Assembly (NCBI RefSeq): GCF_021246465.1
Contig: NZ_JAHRHK010000021.1
Coordinates: 1 to 49,928 of the forward strand
Length of the DNA stretch: 49,928 bases
Direction of reading: 5' to 3'
DNA from: Nocardioides sp. R-C-SC26
Lineage (GTDB): Bacteria > Actinomycetota > Actinomycetes > Propionibacteriales > Nocardioidaceae
The position numbers were made by a program, and so were the translations under genes. The notes under the pieces are model-generated. The model did not search any database. It was not told the DNA's origin and was given only the letters and a program-made list of their open reading frames with translations. Positions 17,560-25,541 of this stretch are shown piece after piece. Position 1 is the first letter of the stretch; each line of letters opens with the position of its first letter.

Positions 17560-17632
17560 GACCTCTGACATGAGCGTCGACCCGGCACCGCTGGGGCGAC
17601 GGCGAGCAGAGCAACGGATCGAAGGAGTAGAG

Positions 17633-18391
17633 ATGGGTCGGTACGACGGACGGGTCGCCGTGGTCACGGGCGCGGCGCGCGGCATCGGATTCGGTATCGC
17701 CACGCGGCTGGCCGAGGAGGGTGCCTCGGTGGCGATCGTCGACCTCGACGAGAGCGCGGCGAGCGACGCGGCAGGCCGCCTGCCGGGCTCGGTGCGTCAC
17801 ATCGGGGTCGGCTGCGACGTCAGCGACGGCGCGTCGGTGGACGCCGCGATCGGCCGCGTCGTCGAGGACCTCGGTGGCATCCACGTGCTGGTGAACAACG
17901 CCGGCATCACCCGCGACAACCTGCTCTTCAAGATGACCGAGGACGACTGGGACCTCGTCATGGGCGTGCACCTCAAGGGCGCCTTCTTGATGACCAAGGC
18001 CGCACAGAAGCACTTCGTGGAGCAGCGCTACGGCAAGATCCTCAACCTCTCGAGCATCTCGGCCATGGGCAACCGCGGCCAGGCCAATTACTCGGCGGCC
18101 AAGATGGGCATCCAGGGCTTCACCCGCACCCTCGGCCTCGAGCTCAGCCCGTACGGCATCAACACCAACGCGATCGCCCCGGGCTTCATCGCCACCGAGA
18201 TGACCGACGCCACGGCAGCGCGTCTGAAGATGGACGTCGAGGAGTTCCGCAAGCTGAACGCGGACGCCAACCCCGTCAAGCGGGTCGGCTTCCCTGAGGA
18301 CATCGCCGCTGCCGCGGCGTTCCTCTGCAGCGACGAGGCTTCCTACATCACCGGCCAGACGCTCTACGTCGACGGCGGCGGCCGGCTCTGA
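17633..18391 (+). CDS. FabG-like 3-oxoacyl-ACP reductase (SDR family)
   Basis: The 252-residue classical SDR has the NAD(P)-binding TGAARGIG motif, NNAG, the catalytic Ser in ILNLSSIS and the YSAAK motif. Its C-terminal YITGQTLYVDGGGRL is typical of FabG-type reductases. FabG reduces 3-oxoacyl-ACP to 3-hydroxyacyl-ACP in fatty acid synthesis, but many actinobacterial paralogues serve beta-oxidation or other routes. This gene is not beside fatty-acid-synthesis genes, so the substrate is open. AAGGAG sits 6 nt before the chosen ATG. A strong hairpin follows the gene. Confidence 0.88.
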   Translation: MGRYDGRVAVVTGAARGIGFGIATRLAEEGASVAIVDLDESAASDAAGRLPGSVRHIGVGCDVSDGASVDAAIGRVVEDLGGIHVLVNNAGITRDNLLFKMTEDDWDLVMGVHLKGAFLMTKAAQKHFVEQRYGKILNLSSISAMGNRGQANYSAAKMGIQGFTRTLGLELSPYGINTNAIAPGFIATEMTDATAARLKMDVEEFRKLNADANPVKRVGFPEDIAAAAAFLCSDEASYITGQTLYVDGGGRL

Positions 18392-18466
18392 GTCGTTCCG
18401 CGGCGGCGGGCGTACACCGTCGCTGCGGGATCACTGATCTCTGCCTCCGCCGGAGGACTCCACGAC

Positions 18467-18497
18467 ACGCCCCGGGACCTGCACGGTCCCGGGGCGT
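18467..18497 (+). terminator. Strong hairpin after the SDR gene
   Basis: A perfect 13-bp stem (arms ACGCCCCGGGACC and its complement) closes a 5-nt loop, TGCAC. Only a TTCG follows, so there is no real U-tract, as is usual in high-GC actinobacteria. Confidence 0.7.
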
Positions 18498-18610
18498 TCG
18501 TGCGCGCACACTGGGTGCACCATTGTCGAGCGATCTAGTAGACGAAAGTTCGGGCAGTCGCTGCCGATCCGTCTCGGGTGTTCGAGGACTGTGAGAGGCG
18601 AGGTGGCGTG

Positions 18611-19639
18611 ATGGTGCGGTGGGGAGCGCGAGGTCGGCGTGGCCGACGGGGTGTCGTGGCCGGGACCGTGGCGGCCCTCGCACTGGTGCTCGCGGGCTGC
18701 GGAGCTGCCTCCGACCGCGCCGCGCGAGCCGCCGCAGACGGTTCGACCGCCCAGGCGACCGGATCGAGCGAGACCTGGCCACTGACCGGGCTTCCGGTGA
18801 CCAAGGGCTCCTCGGCGCGCAGTACGCCGGTGCTCGTGGTCAAGATGGACAACACCCGCTCCAGTGCGCCGCAGGTCGGCCTCTCCGACGCCGACCTGGT
18901 GGTCGAGGAGCTCGTCGAGGGCGGTGTGACCCGGCTGGCCGTCTTCTACTACTCCCAGATGCCGCAGGACGCCGGGCCGGTGCGGTCGATGCGTGCCAGC
19001 GATATCGGCATCGTGAGCCCGGTGGACGCCTCGATGGTCACCAGCGGGGCCGCGGGGGTCACGATCGACCGGATCCGCGGCGCCGGCGTCTCCTACTTCG
19101 CCGAGGGCGATCCCGGCTTCTATCGATCCAGTTCGCGCTACGCCCCCTACAACCTCTTCGTCGACCTGCAGGACGTCGCCAAGGAGGCCGCGCGGACCGC
19201 CTCCCGGCCGGTCGACTACCTGCCGTGGGGGAGCGGCGCGGATTTCCCCAGCGGGCAGCCGGCCGAGCGGTTCTCGGTGCGTTTCTCCGGTGCGCACGCC
19301 ACCGAGTGGCAGTACTCCGGCAAGCGGTACGCCGTCCAGAACTCCTACGCCGCCTCCGACGACGCGTTCCCCGCCGACTCCGTGGTCGTGCTGCGCGTCC
19401 CCGTCGGGGACGCCGGTTATCGCGACCCGGCCGGGAACGCCGTGCCGGAGACGGAGTTCGAGGGCACCGGCGAGGCGATGATCTTCCACGGCGGGCGACT
19501 GGTGCGCGGCACCTGGGAGAAGTCCTCGCTCGTGGCGCCGATCCAGCTCCGCACCCAGGCCGGCGCGCTCGCCGTCCCGGCGGGGCGGACCTGGGTCGAG
19601 CTCGTGCCCGTGGACGGCGGGTCGGTCGACGTCGGCTGA
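18611..19639 (+). CDS. DUF3048 domain lipoprotein (YerB-like)
   Basis: The 342-residue protein has an arginine-rich start, a hydrophobic segment and the lipobox LAGC, placing the lipid-modified Cys near residue 32. The mature part has the DUF3048 signatures PLTGLPV, VVKMDNT, ARPQVGL-like APQVGLSDADLVVEELVEGGVTRLAVFY, and GPVRSMRASDIGI. The C-terminal half continues with the VVLRVPV and EGTGEAMIFHGGR-type strands. It is anchored on the outer face of the membrane; function is unknown. The ATG at 18611 follows a GAGGT block. It converges on the TetR gene. Confidence 0.9.
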   Translation: MVRWGARGRRGRRGVVAGTVAALALVLAGCGAASDRAARAAADGSTAQATGSSETWPLTGLPVTKGSSARSTPVLVVKMDNTRSSAPQVGLSDADLVVEELVEGGVTRLAVFYYSQMPQDAGPVRSMRASDIGIVSPVDASMVTSGAAGVTIDRIRGAGVSYFAEGDPGFYRSSSRYAPYNLFVDLQDVAKEAARTASRPVDYLPWGSGADFPSGQPAERFSVRFSGAHATEWQYSGKRYAVQNSYAASDDAFPADSVVVLRVPVGDAGYRDPAGNAVPETEFEGTGEAMIFHGGRLVRGTWEKSSLVAPIQLRTQAGALAVPAGRTWVELVPVDGGSVDVG

Positions 19640-19692
19640 CGCGAGAAGCGCGCCGGTGCCGCTCGAGGCATTCCAGCCCCGGCCCGGTCGAA

Positions 19693-20409
19693 TCAGTCGT
19701 CGCTGGTCGTGTCGCTGGGCACCAGGGCGTTCGGCAACGCTGCGCCGCTCTCCACCAGGGCCTGGAAGCCGGCGAGCATGAAGCCGATCGCCGCCTCCAC
19801 GCGTTCGGCCGCGACGGCCGGGTCGTCGGCGGTGGAGACCGTCTCGCCGGCGGTGGAGAGTGCGCCGAAGAAGATGCGGGCGAAGGTCTGCTTCATCTCC
19901 TCGTCGAGCCGCCAGGTGCCGGCCTCGAGCACCGACTCGACGATGTCGAGCACGTTGGCGAACGTCGAGCGCTCTTCCTGTTCGCGGTAGCGCTCGTAGC
20001 CGAGCACGGCGGGGCCCTCTTGGATGACGATCCGCCGGTAGGCGGGTTCGCAGACCACCGCGAGGAAGCCGCGCAGACCGGCTAGCGCCTTCTGCCAGGG
20101 ATCCTTGCGGCCCTTGAGCGCCTTCTGGATCTGCCGGGAGGACTCCTGCTCGACGCGTTCGAAGACGGCTTCGAAGAGCGCCTGCTTGCCGGAGAAGTGG
20201 TGGTAGAGCGCACCCTTGGTCACCTCGGCACCGGCCACGATCGAGTCGAGCGAGGTGCTGGCATAGCCGTTCTCGGTGAACAGCCGCTCGGCGACGTCGA
20301 CGAGCGCCCGCTTGGTCGAGGCCGAGTAGCTGGCCCGGCGTCCGGTCGAGGGGACGCCGGGGACACGCGGGACCTTCGTCACCAGCTTGCCCACCGACGC
20401 CTTGGCCAT
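19693..20409 (-). CDS. TetR/AcrR family transcriptional regulator
   Basis: The 238-residue protein has an N-terminal TetR DNA-binding domain (about residues 28-75), with AERLFTENGYASTSLDSIVAGAEVTKGALYHHFSGKQALFEAV. A helical ligand-binding C-terminal domain with WQKALAGLRGFLAVVCEP follows. It likely represses itself and the divergent gene at 20621, since a symmetric 28-bp operator lies between them. The ATG at 20409 is 6 nt after a TACGCT box, supporting a leaderless start. The inducer is unknown. Confidence 0.92.
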   Translation of the reverse strand: MAKASVGKLVTKVPRVPGVPSTGRRASYSASTKRALVDVAERLFTENGYASTSLDSIVAGAEVTKGALYHHFSGKQALFEAVFERVEQESSRQIQKALKGRKDPWQKALAGLRGFLAVVCEPAYRRIVIQEGPAVLGYERYREQEERSTFANVLDIVESVLEAGTWRLDEEMKQTFARIFFGALSTAGETVSTADDPAVAAERVEAAIGFMLAGFQALVESGAALPNALVPSDTTSDD

Positions 20410-20415
20410 GGGCGA

Positions 20416-20421
20416 AGCGTA
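20416..20421 (-). promoter_or_regulatory. -10 box TACGCT, probable leaderless start of the TetR gene
   Basis: On the minus strand TACGCT is followed by 6 nt and the ATG at 20409. Confidence 0.55.
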
Positions 20422-20566
20422 TGCGGTGCAGGTCACACTCCGCCCGGCCCCCACCGGGTGGGGTGCTACGCGCTCGTTCGGCGATCGACCGGGTGGGTGA
20501 CGACGACCACGTACCGAGGTGGGCAGGATCACGGTGTTTGAAGTTTGCAGGACCTTCGGTCGGTCT

Positions 20567-20594
20567 CATACTGAAGGTACGTACTCGCAGTATG
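20567..20594. promoter_or_regulatory. Palindromic TetR-type operator overlapping a promoter
   Basis: CATACTG (20567-20573) and CAGTATG (20588-20594) are inverted around the same centre as GTACGTAC (20577-20584), so 11 of 14 half-site pairs match. The left arm overlaps a possible -10 box CATACT with a TTTGCA -35 box 17 nt upstream (20544-20549). A bound dimer would block transcription of the gene at 20621. Confidence 0.7.
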
Positions 20595-20620
20595 TGAGTG
20601 CCGTTCCCGAGGAGCTGACC

Positions 20621-21169
20621 ATGACCTGGAAGTCCTTTCACAACCGGGGCGAGATCCTGCGCTCCGTGATCACCGCTGCCAACGACCGCGTCGACGGACG
20701 CCTCCCCATGGACCTGGAGGGGGTCGCTGAGACCTTCGGAGACGAGCTCACCCTGCTCGGTGCTCTGCAGCTGAAGTGGCACACCCGCCTGTCCGGCGCC
20801 ATCGAGCGCGAGCTCATGCACCAGCCGATGGACCTCGAGTCCGCCGTCTGCGATGCCTGGAACGTGACCGCCGACGAACTGCTCGGCGTCCGCGCGATCC
20901 TCGACCACTACCGCGCCAATCCCACGTCCGACGAGATGGCGTGGGCGATGGCCCGATCCACTGCCAAGGAGCGGTGCTTCTTGGCGACCATGGCCGGCCT
21001 TGCCGGCTTCGGTGTCGTCGAGGAGGTGGGAGCAGCAGCCATGGGCGCCCGCCTCGAGCAGCGCGCTCGGGCCCGCCGACTGCGGGTGCCGTCCCTCGAG
21101 GCCGGTCGCTCGGTGACCGAACCTCGGCCCACGTTCCTCGAGCGCCTGCGCCAGGTGCTCGCGGCCTGA
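20621..21169 (+). CDS. Hypothetical protein divergent from the TetR gene
   Basis: The 182-residue protein is not recognised. It is predicted soluble and mostly helical. It starts MTWKSFHNRGEILRSVI and has the segments LPMDLEGVAETFGDELTLLG, LQLKWHTRLSGAIERELM and AVCDAWNVTADELLGVRAIL. The last 60 residues are basic and may be disordered. GAGGAG lies 8 nt before the ATG. The operator 30-50 bp upstream makes it the probable main target of the adjacent TetR regulator. No domain name is offered. Confidence 0.82.
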   Translation: MTWKSFHNRGEILRSVITAANDRVDGRLPMDLEGVAETFGDELTLLGALQLKWHTRLSGAIERELMHQPMDLESAVCDAWNVTADELLGVRAILDHYRANPTSDEMAWAMARSTAKERCFLATMAGLAGFGVVEEVGAAAMGARLEQRARARRLRVPSLEAGRSVTEPRPTFLERLRQVLAA

Positions 21170-21179
21170 TCTCCCTCCT

Positions 21180-21209
21180 GGTCGACCGCGTTCCCCCCTT
21201 CGGTCGACC
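21180..21209 (+). terminator. Hairpin after the TetR-controlled hypothetical gene
   Basis: GGTCGACCG (21180-21188) and CGGTCGACC (21201-21209) form a 9-bp stem with a C/T-rich 12-nt loop. It lies 10 nt after the stop codon and before the YqgE gene. Confidence 0.5.
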
Positions 21210-21241
21210 CCCGCGCCTCGGTCACGAGTCATGATGGGCTC

Positions 21242-21811
21242 GTGACCGAGGTGCATCCGGGGACCCTGCTGCTGGCCACGCCGGCGCTGGTCGACCCGAA
21301 CTTCAGCGACGCGGTCGTGCTGATCCTCGATGTCAGCGACGGCGCGGTGGGTGTCGTCCTCAACCGTCCGTCGGGCGTGCCGATCGCCGACGTCCTCGCG
21401 CCCTGGGCCGACGTCGTCAGCGAGCCGGAGGTGCTCTTCCGTGGGGGGCCGGTGCAGACCGACGGCGCGCTCGCCGTCGGTCTCGTGACGGGCGACGCCG
21501 CTCAGGTCGAGAGTGCGATCGGCGCCGGGATCCGGCCGGTGGTCGACGCCCTGGTGCTGGTCGACCTCGACACCCCGACCGACGCCCTCCCGAACCACCT
21601 GCTCGAAGTACGGATCTTCGCCGGCTACGCCGGCTGGGGCGACGGGCAGCTCGAGCGCGAGATCGAGGAGGGCAGCTGGTACGTCGTCGCCGGTCGCGCC
21701 GACGACGTCTTCGGCGCCGACACCGCCACCCTGTGGCGCGACGTCCTGCGACGTCAGCCGGGCGACCTGGCCTGGCACTCCACTCGCCCCGTCGACTCCG
21801 ACCTCAACTGA
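21242..21811 (+). CDS. YqgE/AlgH family protein (UPF0301)
   Basis: The 189-residue protein has the family pattern: GTLLLATPALVDPNFSDAVVLIL, GAVGVVLNRPSG, LFRGGPVQTDGALAVG, VRIFAGYAGWGDGQLEREIEEGSW and a final LAWHSTRP. Function is unclear across bacteria despite wide conservation. The GTG at 21242 is 6 nt after CATGAT, a weak match to the leaderless -10 pattern seen elsewhere in the window. A dispersed repeat follows the gene. Confidence 0.92.
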   Translation: MTEVHPGTLLLATPALVDPNFSDAVVLILDVSDGAVGVVLNRPSGVPIADVLAPWADVVSEPEVLFRGGPVQTDGALAVGLVTGDAAQVESAIGAGIRPVVDALVLVDLDTPTDALPNHLLEVRIFAGYAGWGDGQLEREIEEGSWYVVAGRADDVFGADTATLWRDVLRRQPGDLAWHSTRPVDSDLN

Positions 21812-21818
21812 CCCGACC

Positions 21819-21897
21819 GGTGGTCGAGGAGCTCCAGCGATTCGACCCGGTGGTTGAGGAGCTCCGCGAGGAACGAGCGGGGCGTCCCGAAACCCCG
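21819..21897. repeat. Dispersed gtggtcgagGAGctc repeat, two units
   Basis: Two related units, GGTGGTCGAGGAGCTCC and GGTGGTTGAGGAGCTCC, start at 21819 and about 21849. The second continues into GAACGAGCGGGGCGTCCCG and AAACC. It fills most of the gap between the YqgE and Rieske genes. Confidence 0.75.
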
Positions 21898-21918
21898 CCC
21901 GCCGACCGCGCGCCCGGC

Positions 21919-21924
21919 TACCGT
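21919..21924 (+). promoter_or_regulatory. -10 box TACCGT, probable leaderless start of the Rieske gene
   Basis: TACCGT is followed by 6 nt and the ATG at 21931, with no ribosome binding site between. Confidence 0.55.
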
Positions 21925-21930
21925 GCCTCC

Positions 21931-22308
21931 ATGCAGCCCTGCTCGCGCCGCCAGCTGTTGACCGCCGCCTCCGTCGGGGTCGTCGGCCCGCTGATCATCG
22001 ACTCCTCGGCCGGGGCTGCGGGGCGTGCCGTTATCGCCGTCTCCCAGGTGCCGATCGGCGGCGGAGTGGTGGTCTCCCGACGCGGCGTCGTGGTCACCCG
22101 GCAGGCGAAGAGGCGCTTCCGCGTCTTCGACGCCGCCTGCACCCATCAGGGGTGCCCGGTCTCCGACGTGTCGGGCGGGCGGATCACCTGTCCCTGTCAC
22201 GGGAGCCAGTTCTCCGCGACCACCGGTGCCGTGCTCGCAGGCCCGGCCGGGTCGCCGCTGCCGCCGAAGCGCTTCACGGTCAAGCGCGGCAAGATCTACC
22301 TGGCCTGA
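21931..22308 (+). CDS. Small Tat-exported Rieske [2Fe-2S] protein
   Basis: The 125-residue protein has a twin-arginine signal (CSRRQLLTAASVGVV, residues 4-18). It has both Rieske cluster boxes: CTHQGC (ligands Cys and His) and CPCHGSQF (ligands Cys and His), with disulfide cysteines in the usual places. It is far shorter than the QcrA subunit of the bc1 complex and carries no membrane helix besides the signal. It should be an exported electron carrier. No partner oxidoreductase is adjacent. Confidence 0.92.
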   Translation: MQPCSRRQLLTAASVGVVGPLIIDSSAGAAGRAVIAVSQVPIGGGVVVSRRGVVVTRQAKRRFRVFDAACTHQGCPVSDVSGGRITCPCHGSQFSATTGAVLAGPAGSPLPPKRFTVKRGKIYLA

Positions 22309-22358
22309 CGCCGACCCGACGTCGCGAGGGCGCACGCTCCACCTGCGAGGATCGCGTC

Positions 22359-22853
22359 ATGGCACGTGGCTCGATGCTCGGTCGGTTCCGGGGACGTCTG
22401 GCGAAGCGGGGTGGACGGCGAGACGCGCGCGTCGCAGCTCAGCCGGCTCCCGGTCGCACCGGAGTGGCGCAGTACGCGCCGCGGGCAGACGGTCGCCCCG
22501 ACCCAGGAGAGGTCGTCTGGGCGTGGGTGCCCTACGAGGACGATCCGCAGCAGGGCAAGGATCGACCCGTCCTGGTGCTCGCCGTCAGCCAGGGCGAACC
22601 CGGAGCGGTGCTCGCACTGATGCTGACCAGTCAGGACCACGATCGCGACGCGGCGGAGGAGGCGCGTCGCGGCCGGCACTGGATGGACGTGGGCACCGGT
22701 GGGTGGGATCGCCAGCGGCGCCCGAGCGAGGTGCGCCTGGACCGGCTGCTGCGCCTGCCGCTGGACGCCGTCCGGCGCGAGGGGGCCGCGCTGGACCGCC
22801 CCGTCTTCGACGCCGTCGTCGCGGCCGCGCGGCAGTTCCACCCCCGCCTGTGA
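22359..22853 (+). CDS. PemK/MazF-like protein without a visible antitoxin
   Basis: The 164-residue protein has a basic, low-complexity N-terminal 45 residues. The PemK-like barrel follows: PGEVVWAWVPYEDDPQQGKDRPVLVLAV, a middle MLTSQDH strand, WDRQRRPSEVRLDRLLRLP and a final helix. In MazF/PemK toxins the first loop and its basic residues cut RNA. No antitoxin gene lies directly upstream; the Rieske gene is there instead. It may be an orphan or a housekeeping member of the fold. GAGGAT 6 nt before the ATG is a weak -10 candidate. Confidence 0.8.
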   Translation: MARGSMLGRFRGRLAKRGGRRDARVAAQPAPGRTGVAQYAPRADGRPDPGEVVWAWVPYEDDPQQGKDRPVLVLAVSQGEPGAVLALMLTSQDHDRDAAEEARRGRHWMDVGTGGWDRQRRPSEVRLDRLLRLPLDAVRREGAALDRPVFDAVVAAARQFHPRL

Positions 22854-22907
22854 TGGCACAACGTGATCGCTGCATCGTCGGTGGACGACGTTCAGGCCGT
22901 GAGGCAC

Positions 22908-22954
22908 CGGCGGTTGAGGAGGCCCGAGGTGTGAGGACGGTCTCGAAACCCGGT
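22908..22954. repeat. Degenerate copy of the dispersed repeat
   Basis: The segment reads CCGGCGGTTGAGGAGGCC, then about 15 nt, then GGTCTCGAAACCCGGTGGG. It lies between the PemK-like gene and the tRNA promoter. Confidence 0.6.
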
Positions 22955-22992
22955 GGGCGGCCCCTCGGCCGCTGCGCTGGCCCGGCGGGCCC

Positions 22993-22998
22993 TAGGCT
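22993..22998 (+). promoter_or_regulatory. -10 box TAGGCT of the tRNA gene
   Basis: TAGGCT lies 10 nt before the mature tRNA 5' end at 23009. No convincing -35 box is seen at the expected spacing. Confidence 0.55.
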
Positions 22999-23008
22999 GA
23001 AGGCACTA

Positions 23009-23087
23009 TCCCCGGTTGGTCTGCCGGCAGGGCCCGCCTGACTTTGAATCAGGACTAGCGACGTAGGTTCGACTCCTACCCGGGGAG
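23009..23087 (+). tRNA. tRNA-Gln (anticodon TTG)
   Basis: The acceptor arms TCCCCGG (23009-23015) and CCGGGGA (23080-23086) pair fully. The anticodon stem CCTGA/TCAGG encloses loop CTTTGAA with anticodon TTG (23044-23046). The T arm GTAGG/CCTAC has loop TTCGACT. The sequence after the discriminator G is CAG, so CCA must be added after transcription. The variable region counts as 9 nt and the D arm pairs imperfectly, which is unusual for a glutamine tRNA. Its place near glmU agrees with actinobacterial gene order. Confidence 0.88.
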
Positions 23088-23115
23088 CAGATCTCAGGTC
23101 ATCCCGAGCGCGCTG

Positions 23116-24969
23116 TCAGAGGTGTCCGCGAGCCTCGAGCGCCTCGATGAGGGCACTGGTGTCGTGCTGCCCGATGTGCCGCTCGGTGCCGACGAAGAAC
23201 GTCGGGGTGCCGCGAACACCGCTCGCCTCCGCGCTGCCGATGTCGCGCTCGAGATGGCGCGCGACGTCGTCGGACTCCAGGTCGCCGAGGAACACGTCGA
23301 CGTCGAGTCCGATCGCTGCGGCATGTTCGATCAGGTCGTCCATGGTCAACAGCTCCTGGTGGGCGAAGAGCCGGTCGTGCATCGGCCAGAACCTGCCCTG
23401 GAGCGACGCAGCCTCGACCGCCCGCGCGGCGGGCACCGCGTGGGGATGCACGGTGAGGGGCATGTGGCGGACGACGTAGCGCAGCCGGTCTCCGAAGTGC
23501 GCGCGGAGCTCGGCTGCGACGCCGGTCGCCCGTGCGCAGAAGGAGCATTCGAAGTCCAGGTACTCCACGAGGGTCAACTCGGCGTCGGCCGGTCCGTGGA
23601 TGTGGTCGCGCTCGGGGTCGATCGGGTCGCTCAGGACGCGCGGGAGTGCCGCGTCGGTCTGGCCGAAGCGGCGCGCGGCGATGGCGAACACCACCCAGCC
23701 GAGCACGCTGGCGAGCAACGCCGAGAGCAGCACGCCGACCGTCGCCTGCGCGCGGAGCCTCTCGTCGTCGAAGGCCAGACCGACGATCAGGAGCGACACG
23801 GTGAATCCGATGCCCGAGAGCGCGGCCCCCGCCAGCGTGTGACCGGCCCCGACGCCCTGGGGCAGGCGGCCCAGCCCGAGCCGGACGGCGCCGAGTGCGC
23901 CGGCGCCGATGCCCACGAGCTTGCCGAGCACGAGACCGGCGACGACACCCCAGGTCACCGGCGACGCGAGGGCGTCGCCGAGCACCCCGCCGCGCAGGTC
24001 GACGCCGGCGTTGGCGAGTGCGAAGAGCGGCACGACGGCGTAGCTGGTCCACCCGTGGAGTACCTCCTGCAACCGCTCGTTGACCGAGATGGCTCGGTTG
24101 AGGCTGGTGCGCGCGGCCCGTTGCACCTCGGGCATCGGCGACTGGCGGAACGCCACGAACTGCCGGTTCGCCTGGCTCACCAGCGACCGCTCGGGGCTCG
24201 ACGCGGGGATGAGCAGACCGGCGAGCATGCCGGCGATCGAGGCGTGCAGCCCCGACTCGAGCGTGGCCACCCACAGGACCAGCACGATGACCAGATAGGG
24301 CGAGGCCCGCCAGACGCCGGTGCGGTCGAGGACGGCCAGCGCGACCAGGCAGGCGCCGGCGACGGCGAGGGCGCGCACGTCGACGGAGTCGGAGTAGACG
24401 ACGCCGATCACGCTGACCGCGACGATGTCGTCGATCACGGTGAGGGTGAGCAGGAAGATCCTCAGCTGGGTCGAGACCGCGGGGCCGACCAGCGCGAGGA
24501 CGCCGAGCAGGAAGGCGGTGTCGGTGCCGATCACCACGCCCCACCCGCGTGCGGCCTCGCCGGTCGGGTTGAGGAGCAGATACAAGGCGGCCGGCACGGC
24601 CATGCCGCCGATGCCGGCGATCAGCGGGATCGTGATGCGCGAGCGGTCGGTCAGCTCGCCGACCGCGAACTCGCGCCGCACTTCCAACCCGATGACGAAG
24701 AAGAACACCACCATCACGCCGTCGTTGATCCAGTGATGCAGGTCCATCCGGATCTCGGCGCCGCCGAAGCGGATGGCGGCTTCGGTGTGCCACAGCGAGG
24801 TGTAGGCGTCCGACCACGCCGAGTTCGCCCACAGCAGCGCGACGAGCGCCGTGACGACGAGAAGTCCCGCGCTGCCGGCCTCGGTGTGCATGAACGACCG
24901 CAGCGCCGACGGCGTCTGCCCGGCGAAGTCCTGCGAGGTTCCGCTGCACCGGCTCTGGTCGTCGGCCAT
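23116..24969 (-). CDS. nhaA: NhaA Na+/H+ antiporter fused to a DsbA/thioredoxin-like domain
   Basis: The 617-residue protein has an NhaA domain (about 20-425) with [27 protein letters not shown], the paired aspartates of [13 protein letters not shown] and [11 protein letters not shown] thioredoxin-fold domain (about 440-615) follows, with [14 protein letters not shown] (Cys-Ser-Phe-Cys) and the cis-Pro loop [11 protein letters not shown]. The first part exchanges sodium for protons at the membrane. The second resembles DsbA/DsbG-like oxidoreductases and is a fusion known in actinobacteria. It converges on the tRNA. TAGCGT 6 nt before the ATG supports a leaderless start. Confidence 0.94.
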   Translation of the reverse strand: MADDQSRCSGTSQDFAGQTPSALRSFMHTEAGSAGLLVVTALVALLWANSAWSDAYTSLWHTEAAIRFGGAEIRMDLHHWINDGVMVVFFFVIGLEVRREFAVGELTDRSRITIPLIAGIGGMAVPAALYLLLNPTGEAARGWGVVIGTDTAFLLGVLALVGPAVSTQLRIFLLTLTVIDDIVAVSVIGVVYSDSVDVRALAVAGACLVALAVLDRTGVWRASPYLVIVLVLWVATLESGLHASIAGMLAGLLIPASSPERSLVSQANRQFVAFRQSPMPEVQRAARTSLNRAISVNERLQEVLHGWTSYAVVPLFALANAGVDLRGGVLGDALASPVTWGVVAGLVLGKLVGIGAGALGAVRLGLGRLPQGVGAGHTLAGAALSGIGFTVSLLIVGLAFDDERLRAQATVGVLLSALLASVLGWVVFAIAARRFGQTDAALPRVLSDPIDPERDHIHGPADAELTLVEYLDFECSFCARATGVAAELRAHFGDRLRYVVRHMPLTVHPHAVPAARAVEAASLQGRFWPMHDRLFAHQELLTMDDLIEHAAAIGLDVDVFLGDLESDDVARHLERDIGSAEASGVRGTPTFFVGTERHIGQHDTSALIEALEARGHL

Positions 24970-24975
24970 GCCGAC

Positions 24976-24981
24976 ACGCTA
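24976..24981 (-). promoter_or_regulatory. -10 box TAGCGT, probable leaderless start of nhaA
   Basis: On the minus strand TAGCGT is followed by 6 nt and the ATG at 24969. Confidence 0.55.
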
Positions 24982-25070
24982 AGGCCTCCTGCGCTCGGAT
25001 CGTTCGGCGCCTCCTGGGCACCCTGCTGGAGGGTGGGCCGACAACGACCGTGCTTTGCGACGATCGCGGT

Positions 25071-25517
25071 ATGAGCACCGTGCTGGAGCATCAGGTGGAG
25101 ATCGATCGGCCCGTGGGAGACGTCTTCGCCTACCTCGACGACGTCTCCCACGCGCAGGACTGGCTCTACGGCCTGCGCAGCATCGAGCCGGTCGGCGAGC
25201 AGGTGAGCGGTGTCGGCGCGGCCTACGACGGCGTCATCGTGGTCGGTGTCGAGCTGTCCACACGGATCGAGTGCACGGCGTGGGAGCAGGATCGGCTGAT
25301 CGAGCTCACCTCGACCGACGGCATCCGCAACACCCAGCGTTGGACCTTCGAGGCGATCGATGCCGAGCGCACGCGCGTGGGCGCGAGGGTCGAGTACGCC
25401 CTGCCGGGTGGACCTGCCGGAGCGGTGATGGGGCGGGCGATGAAGCCGTTCGTGGGCGTGGCGGTGCGCCAGACCAGCCGCCGGCTGGTGCGCAACCTCG
25501 AGGCGCAGGCGGCCTGA
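25071..25517 (+). CDS. SRPBCC family protein (polyketide cyclase/START-like)
   Basis: The 148-residue protein has the SRPBCC layout: an opening strand VLEHQVEIDRPVGDVFAYLDD, a following helix with AQDWLYGLRSIEPVG, and central strands RWTFEAIDAERTRVGARVEYALPG. The long C-terminal helix starts at MKPFVGVAVRQTSRRLVRNLE. The fold binds hydrophobic ligands. No specific ligand or reaction can be assigned. It is divergent from nhaA; GACGAT 6 nt before the ATG is a weak -10 candidate. Confidence 0.88.
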   Translation: MSTVLEHQVEIDRPVGDVFAYLDDVSHAQDWLYGLRSIEPVGEQVSGVGAAYDGVIVVGVELSTRIECTAWEQDRLIELTSTDGIRNTQRWTFEAIDAERTRVGARVEYALPGGPAGAVMGRAMKPFVGVAVRQTSRRLVRNLEAQAA

Positions 25518-25541
25518 GCGCCCGAGCCGGAATCGCTGGAT

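Noticed and set aside
17570..17632. Longer N-terminus for the FabG-like gene from the ATG at 17570
   Set aside because: It would add 21 basic residues not typical of SDRs, while AAGGAG is well placed for the ATG at 17633.
18431..21778. A 1115-codon open frame on the minus strand across four genes
   Set aside because: It runs antisense to the DUF3048, hypothetical and YqgE genes and overlaps TetR in another frame. Its translation is Arg/Gly/His-rich low-complexity sequence typical of GC-driven open frames.
22359..22853. Complete toxin-antitoxin module
   Set aside because: No antitoxin-sized gene with its own start lies directly upstream; the neighbour is a Rieske protein gene.
23122..25074. 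A 650-codon plus-strand frame opposite nhaA
   Set aside because: The translation is Glu/Gln/His/Arg/Val repeats mirroring the membrane gene on the other strand; the NhaA motifs decide the case.
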